A stretch of DNA of 64,000 nt from contig CM023537.1 of NCBI GenBank assembly GCA_013350335.1, positions 8,485,438 through 8,549,437 of the forward strand, read 5' to 3'. The notes beneath the pieces are model-generated. The model saw only the letters and a program-made list of their open reading frames with translations, had not been told where the DNA came from and did not search any database. A program made the translations under genes and the position numbers. Below are positions 13,144 to 23,773 of the stretch, piece by piece. The number at the start of each line of letters is the position of its first letter. The stretch's first letter is position 1. This stretch comes from Chimonanthus salicifolius. Taxonomy: Eukaryota; Streptophyta; Magnoliopsida; Laurales; Calycanthaceae.

Positions 13144-13195
13144 ATATTTCAAATACAGATTTTGACCTTTTCAACATTCATTAACTTTGTTGACT

Positions 13196-13217
13196 GTATA
13201 TATATATATATATATAT
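13196..13217. repeat. (TA)n microsatellite
   Basis: Eleven TA units just right of the TRIM element. Confidence 0.9.
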
Positions 13218-14370
13218 TTTAAATAGCCTTTTTTATTTTATTTGAATTTTTTTTTCAAAAATAAAAAACCACCGAGATTTAAAAAAAAAATTAAAGAGAG
13301 AAAGATCTCACCCGAACCGAGATCTCAATCGATATGAAAAATCGGCCGAAATCCCTGCTCAGCTGTATAGACTCCACAAAAAGCTTCTTCACTACATTCA
13401 ATCTCTAGCCCTATAGCGTGTTAGGAGCGTCCTAATTATCATTAAAACTATTTATCACATCTATAAAATTGAGCAATACTTATAATTAAACTTAAGTAGA
13501 ATCATATTTTTTTTTTCAAATTTAAAGTTAACAAATTTTAATACTTTGGAGTTTAAAATATTCTATTGTATGGATATTATTTTAGTAGGCGTCAGAGCTT
13601 TATTTGGAGAGTTAGAAATCGAGATTAAAAGTAGTTCAAACTTTTGAATTCAAAAATAACATTTAAAAATAAGTATTTTGAATATTATAAACATTAAAAT
13701 TTTGTAGAGTTTCTATCACTTACCACATGAAAACGCATACTTCATCGAATTTAAAATTTTAAAATGAAAGTATGAACTTCAGTGACCAGTCTAATAAATT
13801 GCCAATTTAAGTATGTCCAAGGCTGCGTTTCGATGGAGGGTAAATTTTTAGAGGTGCATTCAGGGGTAAGGATAGTGAATAACTAAATATCCTAAAAAGG
13901 GTATTCAAAAAATGAGAAAAAGAGAGTAAAGAGCGGTGTTATCCCATCACCCTATAATTACCGAACAAAGATAATGGGGGTTTACTCCCCTTTACCCCCA
14001 AACTTATCAGCTTTGTTGCAAACTTTGGTGGGGGAAAGAAGGATCTCTTGAGCAGCTCTACCTAGATTTAGGAATATATTTTCGATCCGAGAGGCTGAAT
14101 ATTTGCTATAGACTGAACTCACATAGTGGACAAGACAGATAATTTCATAGATGATATAATTCAAGAGAAACTCTTCAATCTTCTCAGTAATACATTATGA
14201 TAACAGTCATAAAAATCGACAGCTTATAGTAATTAAAATTTCAAACGATGCTCAAAACTTTTACATCCAATATCATTATTATTTTCTACATATTTTATAA
14301 AAAAAAACATATAACCCACTTAAATCCTTAAAAGAGTAGCTTCCTTAGTTACAAAAGCTTCATATATTTA
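13218..14370. other. Intergenic, no gene seen
   Basis: AT-rich. 13258-13360 resembles one end of the 'cgagatctc..atcggcc' repeats at 21529-21931, so it is probably a broken MITE. 13820-13990 has G-rich and C-rich inverted ends, possibly another MITE. Confidence 0.3.
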
Positions 14371-14536
14371 ACCCACATGGTGTAGCTTAACTGGTTACCT
14401 CTCGCCTCAAGAAGTGAGAGGTCACGGGTTTGATTCCCCATGGTCTAACTTTGGTGTGCCTTAAGGATAGAGGTCCACCTGTGAGAGTAACTGGGTATCC
14501 TATAGTTTCCCATACGTAAAGTTAAAAAAAAAAATC
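14371..14536 (+). repeat. tRNA-derived SINE, family A
   Basis: The best-preserved copy: A box region tgtagcttaactggttacct, B box ggtttgattcccc, body 'ctaactttggtgtgccttaag', 'tatcctatagtttcccatac', then an A-run. The spacing of the boxes is tRNA-like, but the sequence does not close into a full tRNA cloverleaf, so it is a SINE rather than a tRNA gene. Confidence 0.8.
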
Positions 14537-15420
14537 ATACATTCATAAAGTATTACTATTTTTTTTTCTCCCCTCTTCATAAAAAATTGGAAGGTATAGA
14601 GCGGTATAGAGCTTTCACCTTAGTTCATATGACTGTAAAAGATCCCAATTAAGCAAATGAAAAGTCCCAAAAGATACCCTTTTGTTAGGACATACTTATT
14701 CCCTTCTAAGGACTTCGGACATATCTTACAATTATCTATGAATTTATTTGTTTTTCTCCAAGATTTAGGGGTTATAATATGGGTGGCACCATTACAAATG
14801 TACCTAATCTGGTCTGTGCATCGATAAACATGAATATTTTTTCTTTTTAAATTTCAATAAAAGATCATTCCGTATGCAAATGGACACTATCAGTATCAAT
14901 TTGTGAAGCATCACTAATTTATTGAAAAAAAAAATTGATCAAATGTGTTAAACAAAAGGTTTGGTGGAAAAGTAGAATGAAGAATCAATGAGTCGATTCT
15001 AAGTGGATAAAAAATAATTTTATTTATCATAATCAGCGTCACACATAAGAAATAATCAGCAAATGGTTGAGCATATGAGTAATGGGTTTTTACACCAAGA
15101 TTCTGTTTGGACATGGAAATTTTAAAAGAAGAGATATTCTCAAATCTCAAGTAGGCGAATTGAAGATAAAGAGAGCGTTTTCTAGAAGAGGAGAAGTGAA
15201 GAGAACTGTACTCCTTATTTTCTATTTCTCTTCTTGTCCAAAGAGATAAACTAAAGAGAAATGAGAAAGAGAAATCTCTCCTATGCCAATTTTTTACTCG
15301 ACTCCTGAACTTGGTCGATTCAAGGAAAGAACTAGGTTTGGGTCATGTATTTCTTAAGAAAATTTTAAATTGCTCTAACCAGACCTGAATCTCTAGACAG
15401 GTCGGGTTCGATAGAGAGGT

Positions 15421-15545
15421 CTAATCAACACATTTAAGCTTAGTCAGGTGGTAAGATTACAGAGAGTAGTCCTCTTGGGTGGGATGGGATTCGAACTCAG
15501 GATATCCGCTTTCTGAAGCAAGTTTCTAACCAACACACCCAGCCC
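15421..15545 (-). repeat. SINE-like tRNA-derived repeat, reverse strand
   Basis: On the minus strand it reads 'gggctgggtgtgttggttagaa' (A-box-like), then 'gagttcgaatcccatccc' (B box). The 3' part is short. It is related in design to family A but diverged. Confidence 0.5.
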
Positions 15546-17039
15546 TTTAAGTTAAATGGGCCAAGCGACATTAAGCTTAGGTGTACAGCGTGCTGCGATG
15601 CACGGGTCCTATATAGGACCCATTTATTAGTGAACCTAAACTGTTCAAAATATTATTCTCTTAGATCTAACCTGATTCATAATTATTTGATGCATCCTCA
15701 CCTTCAAATTAATCAAGAAAATTAGAAATATTTATCCAATGATTTATTTTTATCTTAAAGACATTCAATGGGTCCATTTTGAGAACAGATAGTCTCCGTA
15801 ATAATTTTTCCATCCATCAAATTTTTTAATCATAAGTGGAGACCCACTCTTTCAGTACAGCCCGTCAATAACACCGAAGCGTTTCAGCCCAGGCCTTTGC
15901 TAGATCTGGCCATTATAATTCACCGCAAAGGCCAACTGTCGGATTAGTGGATTTCTTGGGCCTGAATTCTGATAATGCCATGAAAAAAGGGCCTCCCGCA
16001 TTCTTTTTTTTTTTAAGATTCAGGAGAAACCTCAGACCCACTCCAACGTACGCCTTTGCCATAGCCCTCATAAAACTCCTAGGAGGAGCAACATAGGCCC
16101 CACACTCCAGGTAAAGATCAGCCTGCCTCATTCTTCTCATTGTTTTTGTCATTATTATTAGTATTGGTTATTTATCTTGAGTTAACTTTTAAACATTATT
16201 TTTTACTTTGACTTTATCTATAGCCAAGTTCTTCATAACTGTACATCTCATGTTATAGTGGCACAAAATTAAATAAAGCTCTGTAATTTAAGTAAGAGAC
16301 AGGAATGAAAATTTGGCTCAAAGGTCTCAAACCCAAATAGCTAAGAATGCAAATTGTGGGCTTTGCTCAGAGTCGGCATGGCATGGGCACAGCCTGTTTC
16401 CATTAGCCCAACAAAGACCTTGCTCAGTAGACAATAGGGCTTAAACTCAGGCAGGCCTGGCCTATTTCCATTGGGCCCACGTCATCATGGACCAACAGAA
16501 CCCATCTAAGGAGATGAACAGGGCCCTCTAAACAACGTTCAGGGGCCACTAAACCAGGTCGCTAGTAAAAGAATATTTTGATGGGCCTTATACGGTACAA
16601 TTCGGATGTTCGAAAAACATCTAATCATTTTTCAGGTTGGTTACAAGACCCTCGGGCAATTTATTCATTTCTAGCCCATGTTATCCTTCAAACAAGAATT
16701 AAATAGCGAGGGTGGAGTTGGGCCCAAATTTTGAACAGACTAGGCCAAGCCAATTCAAAATAATGAACCAGAAATTGACCACATAATCTCTGTCAAAAAA
16801 TTGACCGGAAATTGACAGGATAATGGTTTAATGACTCGTAGGGTCGTAGCCAATGCAGATAGAAATATCAATGTAACCCAGAAAAAACCTAGAAAAAATG
16901 TACAGTATACCCCACAGCCCTGACAAGACACAAAAGAATCTAACTCAATGAATCAACACGGGTTCAAAATAGTGACCCACAAAATAAGAGGCCCAGGAGA
17001 AACAAAACAAACACCAAAAAACAAGAGAGGATTTAGGTG
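15546..17039. other. Intergenic, no gene seen
   Basis: Includes about 16300-16750, a degenerate 'gggcc/ggccca' rich stretch like others in the window (2400-2570, 22560-22780, 43360-43620). No supported gene. Confidence 0.3.
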
Positions 17040-17545
17040 CTATAGTTGAGGAGCAGCCCAGTGGTAGTGGGGGGAGCCTGTTGCATATGGGCAAGGATGG
17101 CATCATCGGCCAAGGAGTGCAGATCAGAAGGAGTTACCTCAATCAGGTTAGAGTCCCGGTGCATATTCTTCAAGACGAATGGAGTTGAAGTGAATCAGGT
17201 GGCGCCAGCCAAGCCTCCCCTTCTTCAGCAGACGGACAAGGCTATGGTCACTGAAGAGAAGGTTGCCCAGAGGGAAACAGTTCCTGACCAGGATGCAGTC
17301 AGCAGCAAGTTGGAGATAGTTCAGATGAATGTTTGAAACTTAGGACTCGAAAATGTGAAATCCAGTTTGGGTCAGAACCCATTAGAAGCCTTGCCAATAA
17401 GTGGGTCAATATGATTCTTCAAATTCTGAACTTTGCCATGAATCATAATAAACCAGCGCATCAAATGGGCTGTGTGGAGATACTAAGATTTGTGCGATAA
17501 TGAGTCAGCAACGGTAATGGAGAAGAATTCAGTGTTGGGGCAAGT
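17040..17545 (-). pseudogene. Possible decayed coding sequence, unassigned
   Basis: GC content is higher than the surroundings, and three minus-strand open stretches follow one another with frameshifts. One contains MRWFIMIHGKVQNLKNHIDP (around 17460-17400), one LAADCILVRNCFPLGNLLF (around 17310-17250), one DLHSLADDAILAHMQQ (around 17130-17080). The style suggests a transposon-borne gene remnant, but I do not recognise the family. A 96-codon plus-strand frame over the same DNA is probably a shadow. Confidence 0.3.
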
Positions 17546-18079
17546 ATATAGAATTTACCGTGATCGACTCTAAACATCGATTTAAGAGAGGCTGTTAAAA
17601 TTAGTATCTAAAACTAAATCGATTCCTTAATAAATCAGTGGATCTGTTTTAAGATAGCATTAGAAATTTGTTTTTTAGTATTTTTTTTTTTATATATTTG
17701 TAAATGTCAGAAATTTGAAATGCCTTAGGCATGGTTGGTGCATCGTGTTTATAAATGAAATTGAGTGAAGTTTGGTCATTGGGTCTCTCTCTCCTCTCTC
17801 TTGTCTTTTCATATGTATTCATGTGTTGTGCGCATGGGTTTGGTTTGTCTTTACTGTATTGGAAAAACCAAACACAAAAACAATTCCCTCATCTTTCTTT
17901 GAGATTTGGGATGCGTTTGGACAGAGATAAATTTTGTAGGAGTTATTTAGAGTTACCTTTGATCAGAAGTTACTCTAGGTATTATGAATATCCCTTATTT
18001 GAAAAAGATTTTCAAAAAATGACAGAAAAGAAGTAAAAAATTGAATGTCCCGAGTTTGGCTCATCACATATCACATATG
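17546..18079. other. Intergenic, no gene seen
   Basis: AT-rich; a 93-codon plus-strand open frame (17755-18036) shows no family features. Confidence 0.3.
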
Positions 18080-18869
18080 CAGATTAAGGCAGCACATATA
18101 AACACCCAGAAATCCTGCCCCAATACACCCAATTTCAAAATTCTAAGTGAAATGATTGTTTTGCCCTTCCACTTCCACTTCGCTGCACCGCACGAAATCA
18201 GCCGAAGGGTTTCCATTCGTTCGAAGGATACCACCGAACTGACTGGGAAGGGAAAAAAAAAACCGTGAGCCCCACCGTTGATCGAAACTCATGGTCTTCC
18301 TTAGCCGTAGATAGGTGGGCCAGGGGTGATCATGGTGGTGTCGATCCTATGGTCAGAAGTGTAGGATCCACTTGGATCTAACAAAAAAAAAAAAATCTAA
18401 ATCATGGATTTTCGAACTCCCAAAATAGCAGCCGAAGAAACTGGCCAGAGGAGGGTCCCACCATACTCCAATCAGAGATCTGATGGTACAGATGAATAGA
18501 CCATCAAAAAACTGAATGGGTATGGTGAGACCCACAGGCAGAAACCTTCTCCATCACCTGGGCACCAAAATCTTCTTCTCAGCCTTAGATCAGGTGATGG
18601 AGAAGGTTTCTGCCTGTGGGTCCCACCATACCCATTCAGTTTTTTGATGATCTATCCATCTGTACCATCAGATCTCTGATAGGAGTATGGTGGGACCCTC
18701 CTCTGGCAAGTTTCTTCGACTGCTGTTTTGGGAGTCCGAGATCCAATTTTGTGGTTTTTTTTTTTTAGATCTGAATCGATCCTTCACTGCTCCACCTAGA
18801 ATCGACACCAACATGATCGCCTCTGGCCCACCTATCTATGGGTAAGGATGACCTTGGGTTTCGGTGAAC

Positions 18870-19080
18870 GGTGGGGCCCACAATTTTTTTTTCCTTCCCA
18901 GTAGGTTCGGTGGTATCCTTCGAACGAATGGAAACCCTTCGGCTGATTTTGTGCGGTGCGGCAGAAGTGGTTTGGTCAACGGTGGGGCCCATTTTTTTTC
19001 CCTCTTCCCAGTCGGTTCGGTGGTATCCTTCGAACGAATGGAAACCCTTCGGCTGATTTCGTGCAGTGCGGTGGATGTGG
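18870..19080 (+). repeat. Direct duplication within foldback unit 1
   Basis: A segment starting 'ggtggggccca' and running through 'ggtggtatccttcgaacgaatgg' to 'ggctgatttt/cgtgc' occurs twice in tandem, about 112 bp apart. This explains why the right arm of unit 1 is about 100 bp longer than the left. Confidence 0.85.
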
Positions 19081-20036
19081 AAGTGGAAGGGCAAAACGGT
19101 CATTTCACTGAAAATTTTGAAATCGAGTGTATTGAGGCAGAATTTCCAAGTGTCTATACATGCTGCCTTATATTAAATGGGAAGAGAATTTATTTATATA
19201 TTTAAATAGATACTATAACTAATTTTAAATATATTTAAATAATTATATCTTCTGCGCCACCGTCCAAAGATCTTGGCAGATGAAATGGGACATCACGGCC
19301 ATCACCTACCGTCCATGCGTCCAAACGGTTACTTGTATTAGTGTATGTAACAGCAATAGTAAGTGGTAGACTACTGGCCGATGATTTGAGACCCTCACTT
19401 TTTCGGCGCCCTTGTTGGTAACTTGTATAGGTAAATGTGATAGGAGTATGTATAGACCCTAGACATACTTGAAAGCGTTTGTAGACGGTAGATTAACATT
19501 TATAGTTAAGCATTTACCCTCCTATACCTAAATTCTAAATTTATAAGGCAACACATATAGACACCTGGAAATTTTGCCCCAATACACTTGATTTTGAAAT
19601 TTTGGGTGAAATGACTGTTTTACCCTTCCACTTGCACTTCCGCCGCACCGCATGAAATCAGCCGAAGGGTTTCCATTCGTTCGAAGGATACCACCGAACT
19701 GACTGGGAAGGAAAAAAAAAAAACCATGGGCCCCACCGTTGATCGAAACCCAAGGTCATCCTTACCCGTACATAGGTGGGCCAGGGGCGATCATGGTGGT
19801 GTCGATCCTAGGTGGAGAAGTGAATGATCGATTCGGATCTAAGAAAAAAACCCCACAAAATTGGGTTTCGGAAGCCCAAAACAGCAACCGAAGAAATTGT
19901 CCAGAGGAGGGTCCCACCATACTTCGATCAGAGATCTGATGATACAGATGGATAGACCATCAAAAAACGGAATGGGTATGGTGGGACCCACGGGCATAAA
20001 CCTTCTCCATCACCTAATCTAAGGCCGAGAAGAAGA

Positions 20037-20106
20037 TCGAACGAATGTAAACCCTTCGGCTGATTTTGTGCGGTGCGGCGGAAGTGGAAGTGGAAGGGCA
20101 AAACGT
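20037..20106 (+). repeat. Arm segment copied into the loop of foldback unit 2
   Basis: The loop of unit 2 holds 'tcgaacgaatg', 'aacccttcggctgattttg' and 'ggaagtggaagggcaaaacg', which belong near the element tips. This is a displaced copy, probably from template switching. Confidence 0.75.
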
Positions 20107-20598
20107 GATCTTTTTCTCGGCCTTAGATCAAGTGATGGAAAAGGTTTCTGCCTGTGGGTCCCACCATACCCATTCCATTTTTTTATGGTCTATCCATCTG
20201 TACCATATGATCTCTGATTGGAGTATGGTGGGACCCTCCTTTGGCCAGTTTCTTCGGCTGCTATTTTGGGGGTCCGAAAATCCATGATTTAGGTTTTTTT
20301 GTTAGATCCAAGTGGATCCTGCACTTCTAACCCTAGGATCAACACCACCATGATCACCCCTGACCCACCTATCTACGGCTAAGGAAGACAATGGGTTTCG
20401 ATCAACGGTGGGGCTCACAGTTTTTTTTTTCCCTTCCCAGTTGGTTCGGTGGTATCCTTCGAATGAATGGAAACCCTTTGGCTGATTTCGTACGGTGCGG
20501 TGGAAGTGGAAGGGCAAAATGGTCATTTCACCCAAAATTTTGAAACCTGGTGTATTGGAGCAGGATTTCCAGGTGTCTATATGTACTGCCCAGATTAA

Positions 20599-21528
20599 GA
20601 GACAAGTTATCAACAGAATATCATTACCTTGTTAATAGCGCATAGTTATTGACACTGTCATTTTTAACGGTAAATTATTGATAAATTCACATCAAAAGCA
20701 CGACAAACGATAATATCACAGTAAATTTCCTACGTAGCTATCTAACATAGTGTCGTGAGAGGAAAAAATGACATTATTTGTGTTTGTTTATATTTTAGAG
20801 ATCTCAGCAGAGTATATCCTAAAAAATAATTATCTGTTGCCCAAAATGGAAGTATTAATTGATAATATTACACGTTATGGAAATTTTTTTGTTTATGAAT
20901 CCTTATAGTGGTTACTATTATATTTCTATAGGCCCATCAAACATTAAAAAATGTACCTTTAATATGTCTGTACCTTTTGTTATACCAAGATGCTATTTAG
21001 GCACAAAACACCAGTGCCACTTATCAAAAAAGTACCAGAGATTTGTTTTTACTAATTATTATTATTATTATTGATAAGGATATCTTTTTTCGTAAGATTT
21101 GGTATCAATATTATTCTTTAATGAGGTATAAATCTCGTATGGTTGAATGTATTTTAGATAGACATGACAATAATCGTGTGGATTGAGTTCACTCATTTAT
21201 AGAATAAATTAGAGTTAGATTTACCCATTTAATAAATGGTTCTAAAATCTTAGATCTATAATCTTTTAAAATGGTTAGGTTTGGATCGAGTAAATGGGTG
21301 AAATCAAATTCTCCAAGTTTATGCAATGGTCAAATTGTTGAATACCTAAAATTGTTGGTATGTAATTATGTATGACTTTAAGTCCATTGGCAATGAATAA
21401 AGAGATGAAATTTGCTATGGCTTAGTTTGTTGTACTTCTTTAATGATCTCTATAACTGCATACACCAATTTTACGGTGTATGTAAAGATAAAGGGGTGCA
21501 ACTTGGGCGGGCCAAGTTGGGCTCAAGT
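20599..21528. other. Intergenic, no gene seen
   Basis: AT-rich; no supported gene or complete repeat. Confidence 0.3.
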
Positions 21529-21931
21529 CAAGGAATGAAATCTCGGGTTTTCGAATGCTGGAATATCTCGGCCGATACGCATTATATTGGTCAAATTAAA
21601 GAAATATCAGCTGAATTCATTTTTTTATAAAAAAAAATATCGATTGTGGGCCTAGGATTATCTTGGCCGATATTTAAAATATCGGTCAATATCGGCCGAT
21701 ATTTAAAATATCGGTCAATATCGGCCGATATTTATATTTTTCATTTAAAAAAAAAACCTTTTTCATTTTCTTTTTTTTTTAAAAAAAAAACTCAGTTTTT
21801 TTTTTAACAAAATAGCCACCGAGATTGGAAAAAAAAAATTGAGGAGAGAGAAACTATCTCAGCCAAGACCGAGATCTCGCCGATATAGAATATTGCCCGA
21901 GATCTCGGTCTTGGAGATATTTAGACCCCTG
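21529..21931. mobile_element. Probable hAT-like MITE with atcggccgatat motifs
   Basis: Left end caaggaatgaaatctcgg and right end gagatatttagacccctg are imperfect inverted copies. The interior holds repeated 'tatcggccgatattta' units and 'ccgagatctcg' modules. The flanking octamers gctcaagt and ctccaagt are only weakly alike, so the borders are approximate. Related to 45524-45762. Confidence 0.5.
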
Positions 21932-21939
21932 CTCCAAGT

Positions 21940-23215
21940 TAATTCGCGCTAAATGGCTTAGGCCTGGGTTGAAAATGTAGGCCTTGTGCTGAGACAGGGT
22001 CCATGAGGGTCTCCATTATTTGAAGTTGAGCTCGAGTTTTCATGCCCTTATTTAATTTATTTTTAAATTAATTACTATTAATTTATAGTATTAAAGGGTA
22101 GTTATTCTTATTTATTTCACACATTTTTTATAGGATTTATCATCTGAATCAAAATTATTGTTTCCATCACACAAACCGCCATCATAACTACTAATTATAT
22201 TATATCTATCAGATCTACTAAGTCTTCAATTTATTATTTTACTTCTCATTAACTCGTCATGTAAAAGTCCAAACAAATAAGCTCTAAAATAAAAATAACT
22301 CACATGTTTCAAGTTTTACTACTTAAAATAATAACATTAATTTTCAAAATAGGATAATAAGTTTGCTAAAAGGAGAGGAGAAAGATGCATATTTAGAATT
22401 GAGAAATAGAGAGTGATGAGAGCATATATATAGATGACTAAGATTAAGTTTAGAATGGATGGATATGAATTAATAAAGTGTAGACCCTGATTAAATTTTG
22501 AAATTAATCATAATATATTAATTAGTATCATTTATAAAATATAAAATATATAATAAATATTGTAGGTCTCAAAGTTTAACTCGGGTTTTTGTGTCAAGTC
22601 AGATCCTAAGAATTGAAAGCGTGAGTCCAACCCAAATTTAAATTGGGCCCTATTTTTAAACTCTAATTCATATCCAAACCCAAAATAAATAGAGTCTGAC
22701 TTTAAATTTATCGGGTTGGCCCAAATTGGTAAAGGTTAGCTCATAGCTCAAAACCACAAAACTTGAAATCTACTCAAATTTCTATTGAGTTGAATAATTT
22801 GGACAAATTTTTTAACTCAACTCATAAAAACTAATTAACACTTAATTTATTTGATTAGCTTGTGTTGAAATCTTATCAAATTAAAAAAAAAAAGCCCAGA
22901 TTAAACTTATTAAATTATTTTAAAATTTTAAGTACATGTATATATATAAGGTGTCCATATTAACAGGGGAATACTCTTTTAGTAAAAATGAATTTTTCAG
23001 ATTTTCTATTTTATCTCTATCCGTAGAAATCGGCTCACTTTTTCAATGAATTAATTTATATATAAAATGATCCGGTGGGTGCACTGATTTGAAATTTCAA
23101 TAAATTGGTATACCGATTTCTAAGTGATCTAATCGGTGCACCAATATATGAACCGATTCATTGAAAAGTAAACTGATTTATGCGGATGAATGAGAGGCAA
23201 AATAAAAAGTTATAT
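21940..23215. other. Intergenic, no gene seen
   Basis: AT-rich; 22560-22780 is a degenerate 'gacccaa/ttgggtc'-like stretch. No gene. Confidence 0.3.
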
Positions 23216-23341
23216 ATCTATATACATATACATGTATATACGTACATACTTATCTATCTACCTATCTATATACAAACATAGGTAACTATATACATGCAAA
23301 TATACCTAGTTACCTATATACCTACCTACCTACCTACCTAG
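23216..23341. repeat. Compound microsatellite (tata/ctat/ctac)
   Basis: Runs of ctat, tatacata and five tandem 'ctac' units upstream of the KMS1-like gene. Confidence 0.85.
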
Positions 23342-23773
23342 ATAAAATTTTAAAATAATTTAATAAGTCTTGCTCAAATTACAACCTACCGGACAAGACC
23401 CCCCTCAAATTTACGACAGGAGTAAGATGAAAGCCTCGAAGAAATTCACTCGACTTAAAAATGGTTGCTCCTCTCCGAATTGCGTGTAAGGACTAAGGAG
23501 TCGGTGTAGAAATTTCAGGTCCAAAAACTTTAGCGTATTACAGCGGAAGTGTGTGGGTGGTGTGTTGACTTGAACCATATTTCCGTCTCTTCTCGGACTC
23601 TCAGGCGTCTGAGAACGAGGAAACATCTACAGTGATCCTCACGCGAAGGAAGCCATCCAGCCCTTCCATCTGGACCGTCCGTTGCCGCTCTCATCTCTCT
23701 CTGGTTCAGGTGTACGGAAGGAACCGTATGATATCAAGAATCTCATCACCAGAGCTTAACTAAGAAGAAAGAT

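Larger units (their letters stand above)
18088..20590. mobile_element. Composite foldback element (two long inverted-repeat units)
   Basis: Unit 1 (18088-19167) and unit 2 (19547-20590) are each near-perfect palindromes with arms of about 470-570 bp and short loops near 18560-18590 and 20037-20106. All four arms share the same sequence, from the tip ggcag(c/t)acatata.acac inward through 'cgaaggataccaccgaac' and 'gagggtcccaccatac'. The outer tips are inverted copies, and the whole 2,503 bp is flanked by a perfect direct repeat CAGATTAA (18080-18087 and 20591-20598). No transposase gene is present; the open frames are repeats of the arm sequence. It is non-autonomous; an 8-bp duplication fits hAT, though the tips are not a classic hAT end. 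Confidence 0.85.

Noticed and set aside
14371..14536. A tRNA gene (A and B boxes present)
   Set aside because: No full cloverleaf or anticodon arm can be drawn, the body extends to about 165 bp with an A tail, and near-copies occur elsewhere. It is a SINE.
18864..19205. Plus- and minus-strand open frames of 112-113 codons
   Set aside because: Both are readings of the foldback arm sequence and recur, broken, in the other arms. Not genes.
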